From positions 1 through 39,008 of the forward strand of contig JBBRLG010000007.1 of the NCBI GenBank assembly GCA_038231495.1: a stretch of DNA of 39,008 nucleotides. Direction: 5' to 3'. The stretch's first letter is position 1; each line of letters starts with the position of its first letter. Below the pieces are notes generated by a model, which had not been told where the DNA came from, did no database searches, and was given only the letters and a program-made list of their open reading frames with translations. Positions 1 through 7,804 of the stretch are shown here, one piece after another. A program made the translations under genes and the position numbers. This DNA comes from JBBRLG01 sp038231495 (GTDB lineage: Bacteria > Planctomycetota > Planctomycetia > Gemmatales > Gemmataceae).

Positions 1-40
1 ATTCATCCTTCATCCCTCATCCCTCATCCTTTCCCCTGAA

Positions 41-727
41 TCATTTCCCTTGAAGCTGTCGGTAGAAGGTGCCGTTTTGCTCAGCCTCGCGCAGCAGGCC
101 AGCCACGGCGTCGAGGTCCGCCAGCGTGTAGCCGGCTTTTTCGAGGTAGCCGCGCGCCAGGATTTCAGGGTTCGGCGGCGGCAACGGGTCGGTGTCGCGC
201 TGTCGGTCCTTCTCGAACCGGGCCAACTCGACCAGCCGCGTGCCATCCGGCGAGCCGAACGCGCCGCCCGAATCGCGGCCGACCGGCATCTCCGGCGGTG
301 CCGTGCGGTGGACCTGGCGCGTGGTCGGCGTCGTCAGGATTTCGCGCTGCGCGACCATTTTGCCCAGCTCTTGCGACAAAACCGCGGCCAGCTGACCGTC
401 GGTCGCGCAGCGGTTCGCCAGGCCTTCCGTGACGTACAGGTCGTTGGTGCCGAGATGCAAAACCTCCGGTTGCGCCGAGCCGATCGTGATGAACCGCGGC
501 CGCAGGTTCATCTCCGGGTTGGAGGCGACGAGCTTCTGGCCGACGATGGCCACGCGCTTGCCGACCGCTTCCGAGGCCGGCGCGTGGTTGACCGTCGTTT
601 CGGTGAACGGCTGCGGCGTCGTATTAAACGGATTGGATGCGACGGTCGGCAGGTCGTCACCCAGCGACACGCACCCGCCGATCACGACCAGCAACACAGC
701 ACCGACGCGGCCGACGCGCTTTGTCAT
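41..727 (-). CDS. Lipoprotein resembling an M48 peptidase without zinc ligands
   Basis: The 228-residue product starts with a basic N-terminus, a hydrophobic stretch and a lipobox ending IGGC (Cys19), so it is probably lipid-anchored. Residues about 95-128 (DLYVTEGL, then GQLAAVLSQELGKMVAQRE) resemble the helix of M48 metallopeptidases that normally reads AHExxH. Here both histidines are replaced (SQELGK, residues 118-123), so zinc cleavage is unlikely. The rest is proline-rich and of unknown fold. I chose ATG 727 because a GAGGTG ribosome site lies about 5 bases upstream; a GTG at 739 is in frame but would overlap that site. The M48 relation is inference from a short motif; the lipoprotein signal is seen directly. 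Confidence 0.75.
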   Translation of the reverse strand: MTKRVGRVGAVLLVVIGGCVSLGDDLPTVASNPFNTTPQPFTETTVNHAPASEAVGKRVAIVGQKLVASNPEMNLRPRFITIGSAQPEVLHLGTNDLYVTEGLANRCATDGQLAAVLSQELGKMVAQREILTTPTTRQVHRTAPPEMPVGRDSGGAFGSPDGTRLVELARFEKDRQRDTDPLPPPNPEILARGYLEKAGYTLADLDAVAGLLREAEQNGTFYRQLQGK

Positions 728-836
728 TCCGCACCTCACGCCAGGGAGCGATTCCGTACCATCTGCGAAGGGCGCGGACCCTAGCGACTGCCGCCTGCCG
801 TGTCCAGAGCGATTTGCTCACCGCGACTTGGAATGA

Positions 837-891
837 CACAAGCCCGAAGCGCAAGCGAGGGACCGTCCTTCGCTTGCGCTTCAGGCTTGTG
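837..891. repeat. Long hairpin between two leftward genes
   Basis: Arms 837-862 and 866-891 are reverse complements at 24 of 26 positions with a 3-base loop. The core CCGAAGCGCAAGCGAGGG resembles short hairpin repeats I associate with Gemmata-like genomes. It lies 26 bases past the stop of the 918-1910 gene, so it may end that transcript. No T-run follows. Confidence 0.6.
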
Positions 892-917
892 CCAAGTTGC
901 CCCGCGGCGAGTATAGT

Positions 918-1910
918 TTAGCGAGTGCCGATGCGCAATAGAACCTTGCCCTGCCTGCCGGGCTGGTTTGCCTGGTGAACGGCCGCCTGGATGTCGTCGA
1001 GCGCAAAGGTCGCACCAATCTCGGTCGCCAGCGTGCCGCCCTGCATCAGTTTGCCGATGCGGTTGAACAGTCCCAGCAAGGTCAAAACACTTTGGTCGCG
1101 CAGCCATTCCGATAGCCAAAACCCCTCGACCCGCTTCTGGCCGACGAGCAACACGCGCGGGTCAATCTGGATCGGTTCGCCGGCCAGCGTGCCGTAAACC
1201 AGCAAGCGGCCGTGCCTGCCCAGGCTTTGCAGCGCTTGGGTGCCCGTGTCGCCACCCACGGCGTCGATCGCACACGGAACCCCCGCCCCGTTCGTTAAAA
1301 CACGTACTCGTTCCGCCAGGTTCTCATCGCTCGTCGCCACCGCCGCCGTGCCGCCCAGGCGCAGCAGTTCCTCCGCCTGCTCTTTGCGGCGCACCACGTT
1401 GAGCGTCTTGAAGCCGTAAAGTTGGCCCAGGCGGATGACCATGCGGCCCAGGGCACTGCCGGCCGCGGTTTGCAGCAACCACGCGCCCGCCGGCACGCGC
1501 AGGACGTAGCGCGTCATCACGAGGGCGCTGGCCGGGTTCACCAGAAACGTGGCCGCCTGCTCGTCGCTCAAGTTCTCCGGCACCGGAATCGCCTGGCGTG
1601 CCGGCACGATGGTCTGCTCTTGCCAGTTGCCGGTGCCGCTGTTGAGCACCGCGACGCGCTTCTTCTTGACGCGCCACGCCAGGAGGCCCGACCCCTCCTC
1701 GACGACGCCGACGCCCTCAAACCCCGGCGTCGCCGGCGTGGACGGACGTTGGCCGTACTGCCCGCGGATCATCAACAGGTCCGAGGGGTTGATCGGACTG
1801 GCCAACATGCGCACGCGCACCTCACCCGCTTTCGGCTTGGGTACCGGCACGTCGCGCACCTGCAACACCTTTTCCGGATCGCCAAAAGAGTCGAAAACGA
1901 CAGCTTTCAT
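918..1910 (-). CDS. Zinc-independent medium-chain dehydrogenase/reductase (quinone oxidoreductase or enoyl reductase type)
   Basis: This 330-residue protein has the MDR layout. The N-terminal GroES-like domain begins MKAVVFDSFGDPEKVLQ and contains SPINPSDLLMIRGQYG, which is typical of the quinone oxidoreductase/MECR branch. The Rossmann nucleotide-binding part carries AAGSALGRMVIRLGQ (about residues 149-163) and AIDAVGGDTG. The structural-zinc cysteine cluster is absent, as expected for this zinc-free branch. Likely activity is NAD(P)H-dependent reduction of a quinone or an enoyl thioester; the substrate cannot be told from sequence. ATG 1910 gives the normal family N-terminus. It is monocistronic, with a long hairpin just past its stop. 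Confidence 0.9.
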   Translation of the reverse strand: MKAVVFDSFGDPEKVLQVRDVPVPKPKAGEVRVRMLASPINPSDLLMIRGQYGQRPSTPATPGFEGVGVVEEGSGLLAWRVKKKRVAVLNSGTGNWQEQTIVPARQAIPVPENLSDEQAATFLVNPASALVMTRYVLRVPAGAWLLQTAAGSALGRMVIRLGQLYGFKTLNVVRRKEQAEELLRLGGTAAVATSDENLAERVRVLTNGAGVPCAIDAVGGDTGTQALQSLGRHGRLLVYGTLAGEPIQIDPRVLLVGQKRVEGFWLSEWLRDQSVLTLLGLFNRIGKLMQGGTLATEIGATFALDDIQAAVHQANQPGRQGKVLLRIGTR

Positions 1911-2036
1911 GGGGTGCGCCTCGGGGTCTGGTTATCCGGCGGTGGGTCTGTGAGCATACCGCGCGCCGGAAGACTCGTTATACTGACTGCGGCTCGATTC
2001 GGCACAAATGCCCGTAACCACAAGCGGCCCGGCCCC

Positions 2037-2099
2037 GTAGCCACAAGCGGCCCGCTTGTAGGCTTTCGCCCAGCCAGCAAGCGGGCCGCTTGCGGCTAC
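2037..2099. repeat. Inverted repeat in the 1911-2266 intergenic region
   Basis: Arms 2037-2058 and 2078-2099 are reverse complements with one mismatch in 22, loop 19 bases. Each arm contains CAAGCGGCCCGCTTG or its complement, and a partial direct copy lies at 2014-2032. It sits between two divergent genes, so a terminator role is unlikely; it looks like a dispersed REP-type repeat. The rest of 1911-2266 holds only the possible promoter listed next. Confidence 0.6.
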
Positions 2100-2163
2100 G
2101 GCGACCACCTCACGGGCCCGAATGTTTTGCCACACCCAAATACGCCCCGCGACCGGCAGGTAC

Positions 2164-2192
2164 TTGCGTTCGTCCCGCGACCGCTGCATAAT
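2164..2192 (+). promoter_or_regulatory. Possible sigma-70-type promoter of the DUF1080 gene
   Basis: TTGCGT (2164-2169) and CATAAT (2187-2192) are separated by 17 bases; the -10 matches consensus at 5 of 6 positions, the -35 only at 3 of 6. It lies 75 bases before the start codon. Seen by eye only. Confidence 0.35.
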
Positions 2193-2266
2193 CGCAGACA
2201 GTACCAACACGCCGGCCGGGCCGCACTACGGGCCTGGCATACCGACACCACAAGGGGGAACAAATC

Positions 2267-2917
2267 ATGCGTCGTCTTTTGCTGCCATTGGCTCTCGTTT
2301 TCGTGTTGCCGTTGGCGTCCACGGGCCTCGCCGACAAGGACAAGGACGTGCCGGAGGGGTTCGAGCCGCTGTTCAACGGCAAGGACCTGACCGGTTGGAA
2401 GGTGAACAAGGGCGGCAAGATGGAGGTATGGGGTGCCGAGAAAGGGCTCCTGTACGTGGAGGGCGGCGGCGGCGGTTGGCTCATGACGGAGAAGGAGTAC
2501 GGCGACTTCGAGGTCCGGCTCGAGTTCAAATTGCCGAAGATGGGCAACAGCGGCGTGGGCCTGCGCGCGCCGATGGAAGGCGACCCGGCCTACGCCGGCA
2601 TGGAAATCCAACTCCTCGACGACGAGAACTACAAGGGATTGAAGGAGTGGCAATACACCGGCTCGATCTACGGCGTGGTCGCACCGTCGAAGCGCGTCAC
2701 CAAGCCGGCGGGCGAGTGGCAGCAAATGCGCATCGTGGCCAAGGGCCGCAAGGTGATGATCGAGGTGAACGGCACGCCGGTGGTGGACGCCAACCTGGAC
2801 GACCACAAGGACAGCAACAAGGCGCACCCCGGCCTGACGCGCGAGAAAGGCCACCTCGGCCTGCAAAGCCACGACGGCCGCGTGGAGTTTCGCAACCTTT
2901 ACGTCAAACCGCTCTAG
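2267..2917 (+). CDS. Secreted DUF1080 (3-keto-disaccharide hydrolase-like) protein
   Basis: The 216-residue product has a Sec signal peptide (about residues 1-21, cut near LADKDKD) followed by one DUF1080 domain. Hallmarks are FEPLFNGKDLTGWKV near the start, GDFEVRLEFKLPKMGNSGVGLR in the middle and GHLGLQSHDGRVEFRNLYVK at the end. The family has a concanavalin-like beta-sandwich fold, is very abundant in planctomycetes, and some members act on sugars; activity here is inference. The ATG is preceded by a purine-rich AAGGGGGAA ribosome site. It stands alone between an intergenic repeat and the tRNA-His gene. Confidence 0.9.
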   Translation: MRRLLLPLALVFVLPLASTGLADKDKDVPEGFEPLFNGKDLTGWKVNKGGKMEVWGAEKGLLYVEGGGGGWLMTEKEYGDFEVRLEFKLPKMGNSGVGLRAPMEGDPAYAGMEIQLLDDENYKGLKEWQYTGSIYGVVAPSKRVTKPAGEWQQMRIVAKGRKVMIEVNGTPVVDANLDDHKDSNKAHPGLTREKGHLGLQSHDGRVEFRNLYVKPL

Positions 2918-2967
2918 CCCAGGAGGCCGGGCCGGGCGAATTCCGGCGTAGCGCACCGTAAGCCGTC

Positions 2968-2995
2968 TTGCAACGGCAGCGGGAGCGATTATTAT
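2968..2995 (+). promoter_or_regulatory. Likely promoter of tRNA-His
   Basis: TTGCAA (2968-2973), a 16-base spacer and TATTAT (2990-2995, 5 of 6 to consensus) lie just upstream of the tRNA, whose 5' base is at 3007. Confidence 0.5.
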
Positions 2996-3006
2996 TATAG
3001 GAACGT

Positions 3007-3082
3007 GGTGGGTGTAGCTCAGTTGGTTAGAGCGTCAGACTGTGACTCTGAAAGTCGGGGGTTCGAATCCCCTCACTCACCC
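3007..3082 (+). tRNA. tRNA-His (anticodon GTG)
   Basis: The cloverleaf is complete. The acceptor stem is GTGGGTG (3008-3014) with CACTCAC (3074-3080), one G-T pair. The anticodon loop CTGTGAC (3040-3046) carries GTG at 3042-3044, and the T loop is TTCGAAT. G at 3007 can pair with C at 3081, the extra G(-1):C73 pair that marks histidine tRNAs. The CCA end is not fully encoded. The gene is the attachment site of the element to its right, so bases from 3035 on may derive from the element. Confidence 0.97.
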
Positions 3083-3083
3083 T
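3035..3083. other. attL: 3' part of tRNA-His, direct repeat copy 1
   Basis: These 49 bases, from the anticodon stem to one base past the tRNA, recur without mismatch at 25534-25582. Identity stops on both sides. This is the expected signature of a tyrosine integrase that recombines in a tRNA gene and restores it with its own copy. Confidence 0.95.
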
Positions 3084-3090
3084 GACGAAA

Positions 3091-3130
3091 GAGGCCGGAA
3101 ATCCCTGCAAAACAAGGCATTTCCGGCCTC
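3091..3130 (+). terminator. Hairpin just inside the left end of the element
   Basis: A perfect 12-bp inverted repeat, GAGGCCGGAAAT (3091-3102) and its complement (3119-3130), with a 16-base loop, starts 8 bases past attL. It is placed to end tRNA-His transcription and insulate the element. The downstream T-run is weak (TGTCATTTCC). Confidence 0.5.
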
Positions 3131-3202
3131 TGTCATTTCCCGCCCGCCTTCCCCCCAGAAGTCAAAGTAAGGCACGAAATGGCCTCTTTTGGCACCCGTC
3201 CG

Positions 3203-3220
3203 GTCGCCAGGCGGTCACCA
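3203..3220 (+). repeat. Candidate integrase arm site, left copy
   Basis: GTCGCCAGGCGGTCACCA occurs here and, in the same orientation, at 25462-25479 near the other end. Its distance from the attL core is 119 bases. Confidence 0.5.
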
Positions 3221-3230
3221 GATTTTTTCA

Positions 3231-3316
3231 GGGTAGTTTGCGGCACTTCCGGGGCGCTTGCCCGCCTGGGTAGAATTTTGCAACGGGTAGTTTCCCTGTC
3301 CGGCCAGACGGGGTAG
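3231..3316 (+). repeat. Four GGGTAG motifs in direct orientation
   Basis: GGGTAG starts at 3231, 3268, 3285 and 3311, all on the plus strand, in noncoding DNA near the left end; a fifth copy lies at 25522 next to attR. They could be integrase or excisionase binding sites or iterons. The rest of 3131-3397 shows nothing else I can name. Confidence 0.4.
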
Positions 3317-3397
3317 CTGGAAAGCAGCACGACCGGCAGCACGTCAGCTCCACTGCGTGGGCCGGTCGCGCTGGCCCGGTGCAAGTGGAGCATCACC

Positions 3398-4402
3398 ATG
3401 CCTCGCAGCCGCAAATCCGCACGCACGCCGCCACCATCTCCCACCCCGGCCGAAGAACTGACCGCCTACCACCGGCGACAAGCACAGCGAACCCAAGAAA
3501 TCCTTGACCAACTGAAAAGCGCCACCGCTATTTTCGATGGTGCCAGGCCGACAAAGAAAACGACCTACGAAAACGGTGCCCACGTCACCGTCCGGTCTTG
3601 GGGTCAAGAAGTTGCGGACGCTTCTAATGACTTGCGGCAGCTGACGGCAGAGCGGGTGGAAAAAGAAATGGGAACGCCGCCGACACCGGAGCAACTCGCT
3701 TCATACCGCGCAGATCGCATCATCGCGATTTGCCGGCACGTTGCAGACCGCGCCGGCCCCGCGAAGGACGGGGAAATGTCCGAGTGGTACGGCAGGCCCT
3801 GTGCGGAATCGCTGATCCGCTACGCCCTCGAAGTCAACGGCCGAGCCGCAATCGTTCAGGAATTGGAATTGTTGCACCCCGACGCCTACCGTGAAGTAGC
3901 GGAGGACATCGACTACAATCTCGGGTGGCTGGTGGAAAAGTGTGTGCGGGCGCCGGCCCAACAACGTGTTGATGAGCTTCAACGAGAACTGGAGATATTT
4001 CGGGGAGAAATACACGCCAGACGATACGGCCGTCCCGTGCTCATCGCCGGTGTAAAGGGGCAACCCCCCAGCACGCCGGATGCCAGTGAGGGGCTTGTAT
4101 TGATTTCGGGTGGTTTTTCTTATGGCGGCCTCCCTTACGACTTAACGGGGCACCCGCTCCACATGCTTCAAGCCCTGATAGCTGCGCACCACCATCGGTG
4201 CTCACTAGGCCAGCTTCGGGACGCACTCAAGGTAGATGACGCCCATGTCGAATTTCCTGACCAAGTCGTCAAAGACACTGCTAAGAAGCTCAAAAACGCC
4301 CTCGCAATTGCTGTGAAAACCACGCACCCTTCCTCGGAACTAAATCCCATTTCCTCGACTGGAAAAGGCGCTGACCTGACCTACAAACTCAATTTGCCCT
4401 GA
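3398..4402 (+). CDS. Unknown 334-residue element protein
   Basis: I do not recognise a family. The N-terminus is basic and proline-rich (residues 1-20), followed by mainly helical, charged sequence to about residue 215, with a coiled-coil-like stretch near 185-205 (QQRVDELQRELEIFRGEI). The C-terminal 80 residues, with LTGHPLHMLQALIAAHHHRCSLGQLRDAL and a later DTAKKLKNALAIAV, read like a small winged-helix domain. DNA binding is therefore possible but unproven. A GGAG ribosome site lies 7 bases before the ATG. It is the first gene of the rightward set. Confidence 0.8.
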   Translation: MPRSRKSARTPPPSPTPAEELTAYHRRQAQRTQEILDQLKSATAIFDGARPTKKTTYENGAHVTVRSWGQEVADASNDLRQLTAERVEKEMGTPPTPEQLASYRADRIIAICRHVADRAGPAKDGEMSEWYGRPCAESLIRYALEVNGRAAIVQELELLHPDAYREVAEDIDYNLGWLVEKCVRAPAQQRVDELQRELEIFRGEIHARRYGRPVLIAGVKGQPPSTPDASEGLVLISGGFSYGGLPYDLTGHPLHMLQALIAAHHHRCSLGQLRDALKVDDAHVEFPDQVVKDTAKKLKNALAIAVKTTHPSSELNPISSTGKGADLTYKLNLP

Positions 4403-4462
4403 TCCGTCGGAATCTATTGGAGCGCCCCGTCTGGGTCTATCGTGCCGTGGTCCAATCGGATC

Positions 4463-4642
4463 ATGAGCACAGCACTCACCCTTCCTAACCCTGAACACCT
4501 TCGGGCCGAAATCCGAGCGCGAGCGGACGAACTGCGCGCCATGCGTAATTTGTTGCGCCTTGCTGAAGCTGCCGAGGCGGTGCAACGCACCTCGGCGGTA
4601 AGGCGCACCTGTTCACAAACGGAATTGCAGGTGTCGCGGTGA
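4463..4642 (+). CDS. Small unknown protein coupled to an HTH gene
   Basis: The 59-residue, arginine- and alanine-rich helical product (LRAEIRARADELRAMRNLL) has no family I know. Its TGA overlaps the GTG start of the next gene by 4 bases, suggesting translational coupling. ATG 4463 is preferred over an in-frame GTG at 4442 because the product then begins at the regular helical part. The coupling and lack of stops are the main support. Confidence 0.55.
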   Translation: MSTALTLPNPEHLRAEIRARADELRAMRNLLRLAEAAEAVQRTSAVRRTCSQTELQVSR

Positions 4643-4962
4643 ACGACACCTGCTTCATCGACCTGGACGCCCTGGCCGCCGCCGTGGCAAAGCACGTCGC
4701 CGCGGAACTGCGCACCGAGGCCGAGAAACTCCTCGACCTTCCGGCCCTGGCCGCGCGCCTCGCCCTGTCCGAGCGTGGCGTCCGCGGCCTGGTCCAACGC
4801 GATGAACTACCGCAAGGGTATCTAATCGGCGGCGTCCGCCGCTGGTCCTGGGCGCACGTCGAGAAATTCCTCGACGCACGCGCCGACCGAAAGCCCCGGC
4901 GGAAGCGCCGGGGGCAGTACGACCGCGCTGCCGTTGGTGCGGCTGAAGGTGAGACGGATTGA
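4639..4962 (+). CDS. HTH DNA-binding protein (AlpA/excisionase-like)
   Basis: The 107-residue product has a helical N-terminus (DLDALAAAVAKHVAAELRTEA), then a MerR/AlpA-type winged helix at about residues 33-80: LLDLPALAARLALSERGVRGLVQRDELP, then the wing GGVRRWSWAHVEKFLDAR. It ends in a basic tail (RKPRRKRRG). Such proteins serve as excisionases or regulators in integrated elements. The start is GTG, overlapping the stop of the upstream gene. Three further proteins of this class in the element (10584, and two domains in 19456-19878) leave unclear which one is the excisionase. Confidence 0.85.
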   Translation: MNDTCFIDLDALAAAVAKHVAAELRTEAEKLLDLPALAARLALSERGVRGLVQRDELPQGYLIGGVRRWSWAHVEKFLDARADRKPRRKRRGQYDRAAVGAAEGETD

Positions 4963-4990
4963 GTTTGTTATTTGCGTCGAAATGAAAAAA

Positions 4991-5022
4991 GCCCTGGCAA
5001 GGCGGCAAGACCTTGCCAGGGC
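4991..5022 (-). terminator. Perfect 12-bp hairpin, terminator-like on the minus strand
   Basis: GCCCTGGCAAGG (4991-5002) and its exact complement (5011-5022) flank an 8-base loop. On the minus strand the stem is followed by TTTTTT, as in an intrinsic terminator. On the plus strand no T-run follows. No minus-strand gene is seen nearby, so it could insulate against readthrough or act in the mRNA leader of the next gene. Confidence 0.5.
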
Positions 5023-5041
5023 AAAAACCAAAGGTGCCTCA

Positions 5042-5368
5042 ATGATTGTATCCGCATCACGAACGCATTGCCAATCCCCCGCAACCGTTTTTGTCGCCTC
5101 CGAGCAGCACACTGCCACCGTCCAGGCCGCGTTGCGCCGCTTACGATTCGCGTATCTCGCCCTGCCCGTTGGCGCGCGGCCGGACCTCCGAAGTCTCGAT
5201 AACGCGGTCATGCTTCTCGACGCGGGCGACGTGCTCGTGCTCGCCTTCGCGGGACGATTTCCAGTCCGAGGCAAGGACCTGGAAACGGTCGTCTCGCCGC
5301 CGAAAACCAAGCGCCGCTCCCGTCGCCGGCAACCGCGAATCCGCAAATACATCGGCTGCGAAATGTAG
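5042..5368 (+). CDS. Unknown small protein
   Basis: The 108-residue product begins MIVSASRTHC and ends in a very basic tail (KTKRRSRRRQPRIRKYIG). The middle part (LRRLRFAYLALPVGARPDLRSLDNAVMLLDAGDVLVLAF) is mixed alpha/beta. No family is recognised. I chose ATG 5042, with AAAGGTG upstream, over earlier in-frame starts because those would place the perfect 12-bp hairpin inside the reading frame. The gene lies just ahead of the primase gene. Confidence 0.6.
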   Translation: MIVSASRTHCQSPATVFVASEQHTATVQAALRRLRFAYLALPVGARPDLRSLDNAVMLLDAGDVLVLAFAGRFPVRGKDLETVVSPPKTKRRSRRRQPRIRKYIGCEM

Positions 5369-5428
5369 CCGCAAGGACAACCGCGACGGCATCCCGGACG
5401 ACACGACCTAGGCGAGAGAGTTCTGATT

Positions 5429-7804
5429 ATGGACCAAGCAACCCTGGATGAAGTCGGCGCACAGGGGGACGACGCCGGGGCGGTAGGTTGCGACGAAGCC
5501 GCCACCTCCAACCCATCCGGCACCAAGGCCGATTTCGAAAGCACCACCGAAAAGCCTCGCCCCCTGCCGGTCAATCCCGACGGCATCCCGGAGGAGTTGA
5601 AGGCCGGCCAACAGTGGGTGTGCTGGCGGTTGGAATGGCGCGTCAGCAAGAAGGACAAGGGCAAATGGAACAAGGTTCCGACGGACCCAAAAACGGGCAA
5701 CAACGCCAAGGCGGACGGCGACAAGTCGCCGGAAAAATCGGCAGCAGCCCGCGCGACGTGGGGCACGTTCGAGCAGGCATACTCACGGCACCGAAAATAC
5801 CCGGAAGTCGAAGTCGGGATCGGATTCCAATTTGCTGCCGACGATCCGTTCGCCGGTGTGGACCTGGACGACGCGGTCGACCCTACCACCAACGACTTGA
5901 AGCCGTGGGCTGCGGCAATCGTGAAGGACTTCAACACCTTCACTGAGGTCAGTCCGAGCGGCACCGGAGTCAAGCTTTACCTGCGCGGCAAAAAGCCCGG
6001 TACGGAGTGCAAAAAGGCGTACCACAGCGGCGTAATCGAGATGTACGACCACGGGCGTTTTTTCGCCATGACGGGCAAGCAATGGCCCGGCACGCCGAGC
6101 ACGGTTGAAAGTCGCCAAGAGCAGTTGGAGGCGCTTTACGGCAAGGTCTTCGGGAACGAGAAGCCAAAGCCTCCCGAGCACGAACGGAACGGGTCGGCCG
6201 CCCCCGAAACGGACCGTCCCAAGCCTCAACAAGATGAACACCAATCACCGCCGCCGGAACTGACAGACGAGGAAATCCTGGCCCTTTTGGGCCGTGCGTC
6301 CAACCGGGCCAAGTTCAACGCGCTCATGAACGGGAGCGTAAGCGATTACAACGGCGACGAGAGCCGGGCGGATTCTGCCCTGTGTTGGCTCATCGCGTTT
6401 TACACGAAGAGATTCGCGCAGATAGAACGCATTTTCGGCCGGAGCACACTCGCCGAGCGGGAGAAGTGGAAGGACCGCGCCGAGTACCACAAGTGGACGA
6501 TCGACAAGGCCATCGCTGGCGTGACCGAGCACTACACTCCGCCCGGCCCCAAGATCAAGTTTACTAGGAAGGGCCGGCAGCCCGGACAGGACGATCACGA
6601 CCAACCGGCGGGCGAACAAGCGACCGACGGAACGACCCCACCCCCTGGACCAGCGCCGTCCCCCGATCCCGGTCCGGGCCGGCAAGCAAATCGATTCGCC
6701 CTCGGGCCTCTTACCCTCATCCCCGGCCCGGCCCGGCGAACGCCATCGGGCAAGGTGAGCGTTTCCGTCAAGGTCAGCAAGGGCGGCGAAATCGTGCTGG
6801 AATTTCCGGTCACAAGTGCATCGTCAAGCTGGAAGAATCCGACGCGGCAACTTCTGCAACTGATTACCGAGGATGCACCAGCCGGGGAGCCGACAAAGCC
6901 CGAAGAGGTCGAGCGGCTGTTCATGAAGATCGTCGCCGACGCCGGGCGGCGTGCCGACGCGCCGCCGGTCAGCGAGGGCCCGACCGTGGCGGAAATCGTC
7001 CGGTCAAAGGCACCGCTCATGTGGCAGCTCGTTTGCCGCACGGACAAAGGCGCATGGTCTGAGGCGAAGCCGGGTGAGTTGTCCCGGTCGGAGTTCGTCA
7101 ACGGCACGACCGAGGAGCTGATGGAAGAGTGCGCCAAGGCCGCGGACGCGCCGCGGCAGGCGAACGGCCAGGCGGTCCGCCACGACCTGTTGCGAATGGT
7201 GCAGGCCGAGCTTGGCATCACCTGGGCCAGCATCCTCGCCACGCTGCCCACGCAACGAGACGTGGATCTCGCCGCGGACACGGCCGCAGGCCGGCGCTTC
7301 CGGTCCGAAATGATCCGGTTATGGACCACGCCGGGGACGTGGGAGATCCCAAAGAAAGCGGACGGCAAGCCCTCCGACCACATCGGAGCGACAAAGGCCA
7401 GCTTGGTTAGCCGCCTGCAAACGCAGCATAAAAAATGGCTGCAATCCGGCGCCGTCCCGGCAGACCGCGAACCCTGGCGCAAAATCCACCCCGCGCTGTC
7501 CGCCTGGTGGCGCGTGGGCGAACTGCACGGCGAGATTAAGGTGTACTTGGCAATGCGCTGGGAGCTGGGCCCTCAAGTGCGTCAGGAACTTACCGCCGTC
7601 ACCGATCAGGATTCCTTGACCCGCCTCGGCAAGCAGTTCGGCATGCTGAGCGACGGCACCCCTGTTCCCGACCGGACCGGGGGCAGCACCCCCAACGAAA
7701 CACAAAAGCGGCTGGCGATCTTGTCGGACGCGCTCACCGAGGAACTCCTTTCCAACCCGGCAGACGACCTCAACGAAGGAGGCGATGACGATGGCCAAGC
7801 GTAA
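5429..7804 (+). CDS. Primase-polymerase (NrS-1 phage type) with long unknown C-terminus
   Basis: The 791-residue product begins with a disordered segment. A primase-polymerase domain follows at about residues 55-235: WVCWRLEW, then KWNKVPTDPKTG, an acidic catalytic motif FAGVDLDD (141-148), SPSGTGVKLYLRG (175-187) and EMYDHGRFFAMTG (204-216). Residues about 280-370 match the helical domain that follows the polymerase in NrS-1-like proteins (LLGRASNRAKFNALMNG, then DYNGDESRADSALCWLIAFY). A Pro/Gly-rich linker lies at about 370-430. The last 360 residues contain no Walker motifs, so the helicase usually fused or encoded nearby is not visible. The role is probably initiation of element replication. 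The stacked inverted repeats just downstream could be its origin. Confidence 0.88.
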   Translation: MDQATLDEVGAQGDDAGAVGCDEAATSNPSGTKADFESTTEKPRPLPVNPDGIPEELKAGQQWVCWRLEWRVSKKDKGKWNKVPTDPKTGNNAKADGDKSPEKSAAARATWGTFEQAYSRHRKYPEVEVGIGFQFAADDPFAGVDLDDAVDPTTNDLKPWAAAIVKDFNTFTEVSPSGTGVKLYLRGKKPGTECKKAYHSGVIEMYDHGRFFAMTGKQWPGTPSTVESRQEQLEALYGKVFGNEKPKPPEHERNGSAAPETDRPKPQQDEHQSPPPELTDEEILALLGRASNRAKFNALMNGSVSDYNGDESRADSALCWLIAFYTKRFAQIERIFGRSTLAEREKWKDRAEYHKWTIDKAIAGVTEHYTPPGPKIKFTRKGRQPGQDDHDQPAGEQATDGTTPPPGPAPSPDPGPGRQANRFALGPLTLIPGPARRTPSGKVSVSVKVSKGGEIVLEFPVTSASSSWKNPTRQLLQLITEDAPAGEPTKPEEVERLFMKIVADAGRRADAPPVSEGPTVAEIVRSKAPLMWQLVCRTDKGAWSEAKPGELSRSEFVNGTTEELMEECAKAADAPRQANGQAVRHDLLRMVQAELGITWASILATLPTQRDVDLAADTAAGRRFRSEMIRLWTTPGTWEIPKKADGKPSDHIGATKASLVSRLQTQHKKWLQSGAVPADREPWRKIHPALSAWWRVGELHGEIKVYLAMRWELGPQVRQELTAVTDQDSLTRLGKQFGMLSDGTPVPDRTGGSTPNETQKRLAILSDALTEELLSNPADDLNEGGDDDGQA

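Noticed and set aside
50..784. Long open frame on the plus strand opposite the lipoprotein gene
   Set aside because: Arg-rich shadow of the minus-strand gene, which has a lipobox and ribosome site.
2096..2956. Long minus-strand frame opposite the DUF1080 gene
   Set aside because: His/Val/Leu-rich shadow sequence with no family match; the plus strand encodes a clear secreted DUF1080 protein.
4822..5973. 383-codon minus-strand frame
   Set aside because: Overlaps three plus-strand genes including the primase domain; Ser/Pro/Arg-rich composition typical of a shadow frame.
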